Origin: Halosimplex amylolyticum
GTDB lineage: Archaea > Halobacteriota > Halobacteria > Halobacteriales > Haloarculaceae
DNA: 64,000 nucleotides
Direction: 5' to 3'
Assembly: GCF_051414035.1 (NCBI RefSeq)
Contig: NZ_JBLKNW010000001.1
Location: 248,001-312,000 of the forward strand
The translations under genes were made by a program, and so were the position numbers. This document shows, piece by piece, positions 8,852-16,755 of this stretch (position 1 is its first letter; each line of letters starts with the position of its first letter). Under the pieces are notes generated by a model that did not search any database, was not told the DNA's origin, and saw only the letters and a program-made list of their open reading frames with translations.

Positions 8852-8880
8852 CGCGACGAACGCAGTGAGTCGCGTTTTTT
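8852..8880 (+). terminator. Hairpin plus T6, likely nusG terminator
   Basis: CGCGAC and GTCGCG arms enclose the loop GAACGCAGTGA and are followed at once by TTTTTT. This is the best candidate for the end of the secE-nusG transcript. The same stem-loop recurs at 8992-9014. Confidence 0.5.
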
Positions 8881-8909
8881 GCCCCATCTTTTTCGAGACG
8901 GTACCCGCA

Positions 8910-9014
8910 GTGAGCGGAGCGAGGTGTGACCGAAGGGAACACCTCGATGCGAACGGCGCGGAGCGCCGTGAGCGGAGCGAGGCGGTTCACAGCGACCGAA
9001 CGAAGTGAGGTCGC
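8910..9014. repeat. Short GC-rich repeats (GTGAGCGGAGCGAGG and hairpin copy)
   Basis: The 15-mer GTGAGCGGAGCGAGG occurs at 8910-8924 and 8968-8982. A second copy of the terminator-like stem-loop, with arms GCGACC and GGTCGC around GAACGAAGTGA, occupies 8992-9014. Related GAGCGNAGCGAG words occur at other spacers in this window. Confidence 0.7.
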
Positions 9015-9226
9015 GGCCATTTTCACCCGTGTTTTTGCGCGCGGGGCGGGTCGGGGGCTACGCCCGCGACCGAATGACGTGGCGGCTACGCGGCCACGCT
9101 GTTCCCGCCGGTCGCCGAAGGCGATCGAGCAAACCCCGCACCGAAAAAGATGGTGGCTCAAATAACGGTCGAACAAACGGGAAAGCACTTACAGGACCCC
9201 CGCAAGTCGGACAACGAGAACGACAC

Positions 9227-10198
9227 ATGCCCTCCATTCAGACGCACGGCCTGACAAAGGAGTTCGGCGACGACGTGGTCGCCGTCGACGACCTCGACCT
9301 GACGATCGAGGACGGCGAGATATTCGGTTTCCTCGGTCCGAACGGCGCGGGGAAGTCGACGACGATCAACATGCTGCTCGATTTCATCCGGCCGACCGCG
9401 GGGTCGGCGCAGGTGTTCGGCATGGACGCCCAGGACGAAGCGGCGGCCATCCGCGAGCGCATCGGCGTGCTCCCCGAAGGGTACGGTTTCGACGACTATC
9501 TCACCGGGCGCGAGTACATGGAGTGGGCCGTCGAGACGAAAGACGCCGCCGACGACCCCGAGCAGTTGCTCGACCTCGTCGGCATCCGCGAGGACGCGGG
9601 TCGCGTCGCCGCCGGCTACTCCAAGGGGATGCAACAGCGCCTCGCGTTCGGGATGGCGCTGGCGGACGACCCCGACCTGCTCATCCTGGACGAACCGTCG
9701 ACTGGCCTGGACCCGAACGGCATCCAGCACATGCGGTCGGTCATCCGCGACCGCGCCGAGAGCGGGACGACGGTCTTCTTCTCCAGCCACATCCTCTCGG
9801 AGGTCGAGGCGGTCTGTGACCGCGTCGGCGTGATGAACGAGGGCGAACTGGTCGCCATCGACTCCATCGAGGGGCTTCGCGAGAGCGCGAGCGGCCAGGC
9901 GACCATCGAACTGGAGTGCGCCGAAGTCCCGCCGCGAGACGGCGTCGCTGACATCGAGGGCGTCTCCGAAGTCGAGGTGGCTGGAACGAAACTGACCGCG
10001 ACGTGTTCCGACGCGCGCGCGAAGGTCGACGTGGTCAAGCGAGTCGACAGCCGGGCGGAGGTCGTCGACATCCTCGCGGACAACACGTCCCTGGAGGAAC
10101 TGTTCAACCAGTTCACCGGAGGCGGGCGCGACGGAGACGTCGAGGTGCCCGGGGGCCAACCAGGACAGCGCGTCGACGCCCAGGAGGCCTCGCCATGA
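9227..10198 (+). CDS. ABC transporter ATP-binding protein (ABC-2 export type)
   Basis: The 323-residue ATPase energises an exporter together with the permease that follows. It has Walker A GPNGAGKST (37-45), a Q-loop region, signature GYSKGMQQR (about 127-135), Walker B LLILDEP and a SSHILSEVEAV switch-His segment, followed by the C-terminal DUF4162-like region usual in DrrA/CcmA/NatA-type ATPases. The ATG at 9227 was chosen because homology begins there; the upstream in-frame extension is repeat DNA. Its TGA overlaps the next ATG (ATGA). The substrate is unknown. Confidence 0.88.
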   Translation: MPSIQTHGLTKEFGDDVVAVDDLDLTIEDGEIFGFLGPNGAGKSTTINMLLDFIRPTAGSAQVFGMDAQDEAAAIRERIGVLPEGYGFDDYLTGREYMEWAVETKDAADDPEQLLDLVGIREDAGRVAAGYSKGMQQRLAFGMALADDPDLLILDEPSTGLDPNGIQHMRSVIRDRAESGTTVFFSSHILSEVEAVCDRVGVMNEGELVAIDSIEGLRESASGQATIELECAEVPPRDGVADIEGVSEVEVAGTKLTATCSDARAKVDVVKRVDSRAEVVDILADNTSLEELFNQFTGGGRDGDVEVPGGQPGQRVDAQEASP

Positions 10199-11076
10199 GC
10201 ACCGTCACCGTCGCGAAGAAGGACTTCAAGGCGGCCCGTCGGTCGAAGCTGCTCTGGGCGGCGGCCGTCGTCCTCGGTCTCATCGCCGCGTTCGTCGGGT
10301 ACGTCTCTGGCGGCGCGCCCGGAGCCGACGCGGAGCAAGTCCAGCGGCTCTTCCGCGTGCTGACGATGATACTCGGCGTCCTCTTGCCCATCGTCGCGTT
10401 GGTGGCGAGCTACCTCGCCATCGCGGGCGAGCGCGAGGGCGGGGGGATCAAGTTCCTCCTCTCGCTGCCGAACACGCGGCGGGGCGTCTTCGTCGGGAAG
10501 CTACTGAGCCGGAACGGCATCGTCGCCGGTGGCGTCGCGTTCATGTACGTCGCGGCGATCAGCGTCGCGCTGACCCGTCACGGCGCGTTCCCCGCGGCCG
10601 TTATCTTCGGGACGCTGCTGGTGACGCTCGTCTACGGGAGCGTCTTCGTCAGCGTCGCGATGGCGATGTCCTCGGCCGTGGCCTCCCGCAGCCGCGCCAT
10701 CGCGGGCGCGTTCGGGACTTACTTCGCGCTCGTGATCCTGTACCTGGTCCCCGGCGTGTCGGTCGCCGCCATCGCCAGGTGGGTCCACACGACGCTGCTC
10801 GGCGCCGACGCGAACCCCGACCTGTACAACGCTGTCCAGTACACGAGTCCGTATCTGGGCTACCAGAAGGCGGTGAACCTCGTGCTGCCGGCGGAGTTGC
10901 GCCAGATCGTCTTCTATTCGAGCCTGCCAGACGAGATCAGTTACGGCTCGGCGAAGGCCAACACGGCGTTGCCGTTCTACCTGCAGGACGAGTTCTCGGT
11001 GGTCGTGCTGGCCTTCTGGCTCGTCGTCCCGCTGCTGATCGGCTACTGGCTGTTCGAACGGGCGGATCTGGAGTGA
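10195..11076 (+). CDS. ABC-2 type permease
   Basis: The 293-residue membrane protein has about six transmembrane segments and an N-terminal VAKKDFKAARRSK cytoplasmic start typical of NosY/ABC-2 permeases. A large extracellular loop of about 90 residues lies between helices 5 and 6. It overlaps the ATPase gene by four bases, and a third gene begins five bases after its stop, so the three form one operon. The exported substrate cannot be read from the sequence. Confidence 0.85.
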   Translation: MSTVTVAKKDFKAARRSKLLWAAAVVLGLIAAFVGYVSGGAPGADAEQVQRLFRVLTMILGVLLPIVALVASYLAIAGEREGGGIKFLLSLPNTRRGVFVGKLLSRNGIVAGGVAFMYVAAISVALTRHGAFPAAVIFGTLLVTLVYGSVFVSVAMAMSSAVASRSRAIAGAFGTYFALVILYLVPGVSVAAIARWVHTTLLGADANPDLYNAVQYTSPYLGYQKAVNLVLPAELRQIVFYSSLPDEISYGSAKANTALPFYLQDEFSVVVLAFWLVVPLLIGYWLFERADLE

Positions 11077-11081
11077 TATCA

Positions 11082-11663
11082 ATGAATCGACGCAACACAC
11101 TCGGTACGGCGCTCGCGGTGCTGGCAGTCGTCCTGTTCACTGTGCCGGCGTTCTTCCCGGTCCAGTCGGTGCTGGTCCACGAGACGTGGGACTCGGCGAC
11201 GGGACCGCCGGAGGAACTCCGCGAGGAGGGCCACGAGATAATCGCCTACGAGAACCTCTCCGAGCGGGGTCAGGAACTGTACGTGACGACGCTGGAGAAC
11301 GACGGCGAGTACAGCGTCCCGCTCGGCGAGGGGGCGTCGGAGTTCGACTATCTGAACGCGAGCGAACGCCGGCGGGCCTACGAGACCGACAACCGGTCGG
11401 CGGTCCGGTCGGTCGTCATCGAGCGGCCCGAAGACGACGACCACCTCCCCGAAGCCGACGAACCGAACTTCGGACCGCGCCCCGGCGAGAACGCGAGCGA
11501 GGGGGAACGCCAGCGCGCCGAGGTGATCCAGCGCTACGACGCGATGGACACGGCGACCGAGGAACCGCCGCTCGGTTCGACGCCGCAACTGATCCGACTG
11601 GCGTCAGTCCTGTTGGCGGTCCTGTCGCTCGGCGTGGGCGGCTACTTGCTCTCCTCGAAGTAG
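11082..11663 (+). CDS. Membrane-anchored partner protein of the ABC operon
   Basis: This is a 193-residue protein with one hydrophobic helix near the N terminus (about 9-27), an acidic extracellular region of about 130 residues with NxS/T sites, and a second helix at the C terminus (about 170-190) ending SSK. I do not recognise a named family. Its position immediately after the permease suggests an accessory or extracytoplasmic component of the transporter. The start ATG lies five bases after the permease stop. Confidence 0.75.
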   Translation: MNRRNTLGTALAVLAVVLFTVPAFFPVQSVLVHETWDSATGPPEELREEGHEIIAYENLSERGQELYVTTLENDGEYSVPLGEGASEFDYLNASERRRAYETDNRSAVRSVVIERPEDDDHLPEADEPNFGPRPGENASEGERQRAEVIQRYDAMDTATEEPPLGSTPQLIRLASVLLAVLSLGVGGYLLSSK

Positions 11664-11754
11664 CGGGAGCGTCGACGGTGCGGTTTTCGGTCGGCCGGAT
11701 GGAGAGACGAGCAGAGCCGCCGCTCGGAAGTGGATCGACGGGAGAAAAACCGTG

Positions 11755-12060
11755 TCAGATACTGCCGCTGCCGCCTTCGAGGCGGTCGATGACTTCGCGG
11801 ATGTCCGCCTCCTCCTCGATGGTCTCTTTGACGTTCTCGCGGCGGCGGACCTCCTTGGCGGTGGCGTCGTAGGCACGGACGTACTCCGCGCGGCTGTGCT
11901 CGTCGAACGCGTGGCGGATCGCGAAGTAGCCGTCGGGGAGGACGGTTCCGCAGACCTTGCACTCGATGCGTTCGTGTGCTGTCGACTGGTGGACGATCAG
12001 GTCCTCGACGCGCTCGAACTGGTCGTCGTCGCCGTCGATCGCACACTCCCAGGGGGCCAT
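11755..12060 (-). CDS. Small haloarchaeal zinc-finger protein (DUF7565-like)
   Basis: The 101-residue protein begins MAPWECAIDG and contains a C2H2-like metal site built from IECKVCG and a later FAIRHAFDEH, followed by an acidic/basic helical tail. This resembles the DUF7565-type haloarchaeal zinc-finger proteins. A binding or regulatory role is inferred only from the finger. The ATG at 12060 is fixed by a TATA box at 12084-12093, giving a leaderless mRNA. It converges with the ABC operon. Confidence 0.75.
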   Translation of the reverse strand: MAPWECAIDGDDDQFERVEDLIVHQSTAHERIECKVCGTVLPDGYFAIRHAFDEHSRAEYVRAYDATAKEVRRRENVKETIEEEADIREVIDRLEGGSGSI

Positions 12061-12083
12061 CGTACCCGAGACATGCCGGCCCC

Positions 12084-12093
12084 TTAATAAAAA
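12084..12093 (-). promoter_or_regulatory. TATA box of the zinc-finger gene
   Basis: The reverse strand reads TTTTTATTAA about 28 bases before the ATG at 12060. Confidence 0.65.
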
Positions 12094-12161
12094 CATTCCC
12101 CCTCGAACGGCGGTCGAGCGGGGGATCGACGGCCGAGAGCCGCCCGTGCGGTCCGGTGGGG

Positions 12162-12644
12162 TCAGACCGGGACGGACGCGCTCACGTCGGGGATGTAGGT
12201 CGGGAGCACGTAGACGAGGCCGGCCGCGACCGTGAGTTCGAAGGCGGTGACGGCGAGCATCATCGCGTCGGAGAAGTCGCTGCTGACGGGGACGCCGACG
12301 GGCGCGCCGAACTCCTCGTCCCAGATCGGGTAGAACAGCGCGATCCCGCGGGTCGTGCCGAGCACGTCGAGCACGTAGTGGGTGAGGACGCCGAGCCAGA
12401 CCCACTGGAGGTTGTCGAAGTAGAGGGGGTAGGCGGCGACGATGCCGAGCACGAAGAGATTGTGGAGCGTCTTGCGGTGTTTGCCGAAGTGCGTGTCCAC
12501 GTCGGGGAAGAGAGCGCCGAGGACCAGCGGGACGAACACCGCCGCGACGGTCCGGAACGTCGCCGCGTCGCCGGCCGGTTCGAGGATGAACCCCAGCCCA
12601 ACGGCGAGAAAGATCGCGTTCAACACGTGACCGCGCTTGTTCAT
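12162..12644 (-). CDS. DUF457/YdjM-type membrane protein (predicted metal-dependent hydrolase)
   Basis: The 160-residue protein has four or five membrane segments and the conserved polar motifs of the DUF457 'membrane-bound metal-dependent hydrolase' family: FPDVDTHFGKHRKTLHN after helix 2 and THYVLDVLGTTRG after helix 4. Those Asp/His residues could bind metal. Family members such as YdjM are linked to membrane or DNA-damage responses in bacteria, but the reaction is unproven. The start is the ATG at 12644 (MNKRGHV), where the hydrophobic N-terminal helix follows directly. Confidence 0.8.
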   Translation of the reverse strand: MNKRGHVLNAIFLAVGLGFILEPAGDAATFRTVAAVFVPLVLGALFPDVDTHFGKHRKTLHNLFVLGIVAAYPLYFDNLQWVWLGVLTHYVLDVLGTTRGIALFYPIWDEEFGAPVGVPVSSDFSDAMMLAVTAFELTVAAGLVYVLPTYIPDVSASVPV

Positions 12645-12779
12645 CGGCGGTATCGACGGACGGCAGGGTGACAAGTGTTCCCCTTCGGTGTGCCCCGGGG
12701 CGACGCAGGGAGGGCGGCCGGTCGGCCGGAACCAGCCGACTGCGGGTCGGTGCGGAGGTCGCCCGGGGCGGTCGGGAAC

Positions 12780-13301
12780 TCACTCGGAGCGGGCGCGGGC
12801 GGCACGTTCGAGGTCGGCGAGCGAGCGGCGCGCGAGGCGCTCGCGGACGGCGGCGCGGTCCCCGTCGAACTCGTAGCGAGAGACGGTGGCGGTCGACTCG
12901 CCCGACTCCCACGGGGCGGCGTAGGCGACCCCGACGAAACAGGTGCCGACGGGTTTCTCCCCGGTGCCACCGCCAGGACCGGCGATACCGGTGGTCGCGA
13001 CCCCCCAGGTGGCGTCGGCCGTGTCGCGGGCCGCCCGCGCGAGTTCCCGGGTGACCGGTTCGCTGACGGCGCCGTGTTCGTCGAGCGTCTCGCGGGCGAC
13101 GGCCAGCGTCGTCCGGAGCGCGTCGTAGTCGTAGGGGACGACGACCCGGTCGAGGTAGTCGCTCGCGCCGGGGACGCCCGTGAGGAGCGCGCCGACCAGG
13201 CCACCGGTTGCCGTCTCGGCGACCGCGACGCTCTCCCCGCGGTCGCGCAGCAGGTCTCCGAGGCGCGCCTCGACCGGCGGATCCTCCGCGAACTCGTCCA
13301 T
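12780..13301 (-). CDS. CinA C-terminal-type amidohydrolase (PncC-like)
   Basis: This is a 173-residue single-domain CinA/PncC protein. Members deamidate nicotinamide mononucleotide to nicotinate mononucleotide in NAD recycling. The hallmarks are AETATGG (residues about 28-34) and TGIAGPGGGTGEKPVGT (about 104-120). It lacks the N-terminal molybdopterin-binding domain of full CinA. NMN deamidase activity is inferred from family; pncB and pncA lie about 17 kb further on. Confidence 0.88.
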   Translation of the reverse strand: MDEFAEDPPVEARLGDLLRDRGESVAVAETATGGLVGALLTGVPGASDYLDRVVVPYDYDALRTTLAVARETLDEHGAVSEPVTRELARAARDTADATWGVATTGIAGPGGGTGEKPVGTCFVGVAYAAPWESGESTATVSRYEFDGDRAAVRERLARRSLADLERAARARSE

Positions 13302-13374
13302 ACCGGCGGGACGAGCGGCCGGCCGAAAAATGCCGGGGACCGTCGTCGACCACGTCGATCCGGCCGTCGGAAAC

Positions 13375-14337
13375 TCAGTTCCGGTCGGCGTCGGCCACGC
13401 GCAGACTGTCGTCGACCGTGAGCGTGAGTTCGTCGTTGCCGACAGCGAATGTAAAGCGCGCTTCGAAGGGCTCGGTGGAGACGACTTCCTCGTCGAAGTT
13501 GTTGTACGCGCGGCTGATCGCGGGGAGCGTCTCGACGGTGGGGGCGAAGGGGTTCAGCCCGTGGTCGAGCATGAACGCGACGAGGGCGGCCGAGTCGGCG
13601 AGCCCGACCACGGCGGCGCCGCTCTCGTCGTAGATGCAGTTCGTGCACTCGAGGTCGAACACGACGGCGTAGCGCCGACCGCACGCGTCGCAGAGGCTCT
13701 CGTCCGGGTCGTGGTCCTCGCAGACGCGCGTCGAGCGGTCGAGGGTCGCCGAACAGCGCGGACAGACGCCCGCGGAGGCCGCGAGCAGTTCGAGGTGGCC
13801 CCAGACCCACGCCGCGCGGAAGACGGCCTCGGGGTCGCGGTCGGCGACGCCCGCGGGCGGGAGCGGGTGGTAGCCGAGGTAGCCGTCGTCCGCGTCGGCG
13901 TCGATGCACGTCTCGTCGTCCGAGTCGGTGCGGGAGTAGGTTCCCGGGCACTCCGTGCAGTAGAGTTCGACGCGTTCCTCGCGGAAGCGGACGGCGATCG
14001 GCGCGCCGCAGTAGTGGCAGGGCTGGTCGATCTCCGTCCGTTCGAGCACGGGCGCCGCCGTGACCGCCCCGGAGAGGACCGCCTCGACGACGCGCTCGCC
14101 CGCCCTCCGGAGTTCGTACCCCGCCTCGCCCTTGCGGACGAAGTGACCGGTCAGGCGGTCGAGGTGGTAGTTGAACCGCCCGGAGTCGGTCATGCCGACG
14201 TCCTCACGGAGTTCGGTGAACGACACCGGCGCGTCGGCACCGCCGAGCGCCTGGAGGATGCCGACGCGCGTCTCGTTCCCGAGCACCTCGAACGCCTCGT
14301 CGGGCGACAGCGTCCGCTCGGCCGGTTCGTCAGTCAT
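13375..14337 (-). CDS. Winged-helix regulator with zinc-ribbon region (DUF7347/DUF7351-like)
   Basis: The 320-residue protein begins with an ArsR-like winged helix (residues about 12-85: LGNETRVGILQALGG and RFNYHLDRLTGHFV). A cysteine-rich second part follows with CHYCG, YCTEC, CPRC, CDAC and CTNC pairs, enough for at least two zinc ribbons. This matches haloarchaeal ArsR/DUF7351 transcription regulators. Target genes are unknown. The ATG at 14337 was preferred over one four codons upstream because it lies closer to conserved sequence; both are possible. Confidence 0.8.
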   Translation of the reverse strand: MTDEPAERTLSPDEAFEVLGNETRVGILQALGGADAPVSFTELREDVGMTDSGRFNYHLDRLTGHFVRKGEAGYELRRAGERVVEAVLSGAVTAAPVLERTEIDQPCHYCGAPIAVRFREERVELYCTECPGTYSRTDSDDETCIDADADDGYLGYHPLPPAGVADRDPEAVFRAAWVWGHLELLAASAGVCPRCSATLDRSTRVCEDHDPDESLCDACGRRYAVVFDLECTNCIYDESGAAVVGLADSAALVAFMLDHGLNPFAPTVETLPAISRAYNNFDEEVVSTEPFEARFTFAVGNDELTLTVDDSLRVADADRN

Positions 14338-14513
14338 CGCTCTCGCCAACGGGCTCCGGCCCCTAAAAGTCGCTTGTCGACGCGTCGACGGCGCACGAAA
14401 AGCCGCGATACCGACGATTCGGAGTACCGACGATTCGGGTCAGGACGACGGGGCCGGGTCGCGGGCCCGGGGATCACGGGTCGACCCGGCTCGTGGGCCG
14501 TCGCCGACCCGCG

Positions 14514-14885
14514 TCAGCTCTCGACCTCGATGGTCGTGCCGCGGGTCGCGGTGCCCTCGAAGATGGGGAGGCGGACTTCGAGGATGCCGTTGGTGTACTC
14601 CGCGGCGATCTCGTCGTCGTCGACGTCCTTCGGGAAGCGGAACCGCCGGTGGTAGGTCTTGCGCTGGCCGCGGGTCTCGTCCTCGTGCTCGGCGGCCACG
14701 TTCAGGACGCCCTCGTGCCACGTCACGTCGATGTCTTCGGGGTCGAAGCCGGGTAACTCGACGCTCAGGACGAACTCGTCGTCTTCCTCGTAGAGTTCGT
14801 AGTCGTTGCGTCCCGTCTCGAACAGTCTGTTCGGCAGGTCCATACCCTCGAACCACGAGTTCACTGGTCGATCCGGTAGAGCCAT
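14514..14885 (-). CDS. hsp20: Small heat-shock protein, Hsp20/alpha-crystallin family
   Basis: The 123-residue ATP-independent chaperone binds unfolding proteins. The alpha-crystallin domain covers residues about 25-115, with FVLSVELPGFDPEDIDV, the conserved RRFRFPKDVD strand and a NGILEVRLP motif; a short IEV C-terminal element allows oligomer contacts. Its promoter is unlike most here: a strong TATA (14926-14933) implies a leader of about 18 bases carrying a near-perfect Shine-Dalgarno sequence six bases before the ATG. Confidence 0.92.
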   Translation of the reverse strand: MALPDRPVNSWFEGMDLPNRLFETGRNDYELYEEDDEFVLSVELPGFDPEDIDVTWHEGVLNVAAEHEDETRGQRKTYHRRFRFPKDVDDDEIAAEYTNGILEVRLPIFEGTATRGTTIEVES

Positions 14886-14891
14886 GGCTTC

Positions 14892-14898
14892 TCACCTC
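14892..14898 (-). promoter_or_regulatory. Shine-Dalgarno site of hsp20
   Basis: The reverse strand reads GAGGTGA six bases before the ATG and is complementary to the 3' end of archaeal 16S rRNA. Most genes in this window look leaderless, so a true leader with a strong ribosome site stands out and fits a highly expressed stress gene. Confidence 0.7.
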
Positions 14899-14925
14899 GG
14901 CTCGGTAGATCGTTGTTCGCGGTTC

Positions 14926-14934
14926 TATAAAAAA
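14926..14934 (-). promoter_or_regulatory. TATA box of hsp20
   Basis: The reverse strand reads TTTTTTATA within an AT-rich block about 45 bases before the ATG, placing transcription start near 14904. Confidence 0.7.
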
Positions 14935-15015
14935 TTAACCTTTCCGGAAACTGTGTGGCGGTCCGTCGGTCCGCTTCACTTGGATTCATACGGTGGGAGG
15001 GTCGATACTGGGGCG

Positions 15016-15510
15016 ATGGGTCCGAGACTCGTGGTGCAGTGTGGCCTGCCCGGCGTCGGGAAGTCGACGGTCGCCGCCGAGATCGCCGACCGGCTCGGCG
15101 TCGAGCGGGTCCGGAGCGACGCCGTCCGAGCCGAACTGTTCGACGACCCGACCTACAGCCGCGCGGAGAAAGACCGGGTCTACGCGACCATGCTGGAGCG
15201 GGCGCGGGCGTCGCTCGCGGACGGGCGGCCGGCCGTCCTCGACGCCACCTACGAGCGGCAGGTCGACCGCGACGCCGCCGCCGCCCTCGCCGACGAGGTC
15301 GGCGCGGATCGCCTTTTCGTCCGCGTCGTCTGCGAGGAGTCGGTCGCCCGCGAGCGCATCCGCCAGCGGAAAGACGACCCGAGCGAGGCGGACGTCGCGG
15401 TCTACGAGAACGCCCGCGAACGATTCGAACCGCTCGAACGCGTGCACGTCACGATCGACAACTCCGGCGACCTGACGGCGACCCGGCGACAGCTGGACGA
15501 GCACTTCTGA
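15016..15510 (+). CDS. P-loop kinase, AAA_33/zeta-toxin-like
   Basis: This is a 164-residue P-loop NTPase with Walker A GLPGVGKST (10-18), an SDAVRAELF segment, a DATYERQ motif and a basic lid ERIRQRKDDPSE. These features fit the AAA_33 group of small kinases (gluconate, adenylylsulfate or zeta-type). The substrate is not determined. Zeta toxins normally sit beside an antidote gene and none is seen here, so a metabolic kinase is more likely. The ATG at 15016 starts just before the P-loop strand. Confidence 0.78.
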   Translation: MGPRLVVQCGLPGVGKSTVAAEIADRLGVERVRSDAVRAELFDDPTYSRAEKDRVYATMLERARASLADGRPAVLDATYERQVDRDAAAALADEVGADRLFVRVVCEESVARERIRQRKDDPSEADVAVYENARERFEPLERVHVTIDNSGDLTATRRQLDEHF

Positions 15511-15606
15511 GCCGGCGGCGACCGCTTCCGGCTGGGCACCGCGTACTCCCGGGCGACCGGCGAGCGCCAGGATTTACGTCGCGGGGAGCCAACGGACGCG
15601 TACTCG

Positions 15607-16725
15607 ATGGACTACGAGACGCCGCAGTTCTTCAGGGTGATGCAGTACGCCGCGCGCGCCGACCGGGACGTGGTGGACATGGTCAGCGGCAACCCCGACT
15701 GGGAACCCCCCGAGGCGCTCCGCGATGGCCTGCGCGAGTACGCCGACGGCGACGTGACCGAGTTCCAGTACCCCCCGAGCGTGGGCCTGACGCCGCTGCG
15801 CGACGAGATCGCCGAGCGCCGCGGCGTCGATCGCTCGCGCGTGCTCGTGACCAACGGCGCCGGCGAGGCCAATCATCTCGCGACGACGAGCGCGCTGGAA
15901 CGGGGCGAGGGCGACGCGGTGATCATGACCGACCCGGTCTACCCCTACTACGCCGGGCGGGCGAACCTGCTGGACGCCGACTCGACGTACGTCCCCGTCG
16001 ACGAGACGGGACAGGTCGACCCCGCGGGCGTCCGCGAGGCCGCCACCGACGACACCGCCGCCATCGTCGTCAACTCGCCGAACAACCCGACGGGCGCGGT
16101 GTACCCGCCCCAAACGATCGAGGCGCTGGTCGAGCTCGCCGAGGAGTACGACGCCGTGCTCGTCAGCGACGAGGTGTACGACCACTTCGACTACACCGGA
16201 ACGTTCGAGAGCGCGCTCGCGACCGACTCCGACCACGTCGTCGCCACCAACTCGTTCTCGAAGTCGATGGCGATCACCGGCTTCCGGGTCGGCTACGCCG
16301 TCTTCCCGCCAGAAGACGGGCCGCTCGGCGAACTCGTCGAGCGTGCCAGGACCCGCCACATGATACAGAACGTGACCGGGAGCCGGCCGGCCCAGTACGC
16401 GGTGTTGCGGGCGCTCCGGGAGACGCCGGTCGAGTACTACGAGCGCAACCGCGAGCGCATCCGGGAGCGGATCGACCGGTTCACCGACGCGCTCGACGCC
16501 GCCGGCGCGGCGTACACGACGCCAGGGGGGTCGTTCTACGTGATGGCCCGCTTCGACGGGTTCCCGGGGACGATGGAGAACGTCGAGCGACTGATCGACG
16601 AGGCCGGCGTCGCGGGGATGCCCGGCGAGGCGTTCGGCGAAGCGCGCGACGACTGGCTTCGCTTCGCGCTGGTCACGCCGCGCGTCGACGAGGCGGCCGA
16701 GCGACTGGCCGACTACCTCGGGTGA
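15607..16725 (+). CDS. PLP-dependent aminotransferase, class I/II
   Basis: The 372-residue fold-type I aminotransferase shows NSPNNPTG (near 158), the D-x-Y pair in SDEVYDHF, and the PLP-binding Lys in NSFSKSMAITGFRVGY (near 220), followed by an Arg-containing C-terminal FALVTPR region for the substrate carboxylate. It probably transaminates an amino acid, but specificity cannot be set from sequence. It has its own short upstream gap and converges with the oxidoreductase gene. Confidence 0.88.
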   Translation: MDYETPQFFRVMQYAARADRDVVDMVSGNPDWEPPEALRDGLREYADGDVTEFQYPPSVGLTPLRDEIAERRGVDRSRVLVTNGAGEANHLATTSALERGEGDAVIMTDPVYPYYAGRANLLDADSTYVPVDETGQVDPAGVREAATDDTAAIVVNSPNNPTGAVYPPQTIEALVELAEEYDAVLVSDEVYDHFDYTGTFESALATDSDHVVATNSFSKSMAITGFRVGYAVFPPEDGPLGELVERARTRHMIQNVTGSRPAQYAVLRALRETPVEYYERNRERIRERIDRFTDALDAAGAAYTTPGGSFYVMARFDGFPGTMENVERLIDEAGVAGMPGEAFGEARDDWLRFALVTPRVDEAAERLADYLG

Positions 16726-16755
16726 GGCCGCCCCGGCCGCCCGGGACAGCGCGGA

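Larger units (their letters stand above)
8768..9226. other. Hairpin- and repeat-rich spacer after nusG
   Basis: These 459 bases hold no plausible gene. They contain perfect GC-rich hairpins with TTC loops, two copies of a stem whose loop reads GAACGNAGTGA, and two exact copies of the 15-mer GTGAGCGGAGCGAGG. A frame that is open through part of this stretch into the ABC ATPase gene lacks haloarchaeal protein character and was not used. Confidence 0.7.

Noticed and set aside
9005..9226. Upstream extension of the ABC ATPase gene
   Set aside because: The in-frame extension is translated repeat DNA (Arg/Gly-rich), and homology to ABC ATPases starts at the ATG at 9227.
15016..15510. Zeta toxin of a toxin-antitoxin pair
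   Set aside because: The P-loop kinase is similar in fold, but there is no small antidote gene beside it; the neighbours are hsp20 and an aminotransferase.
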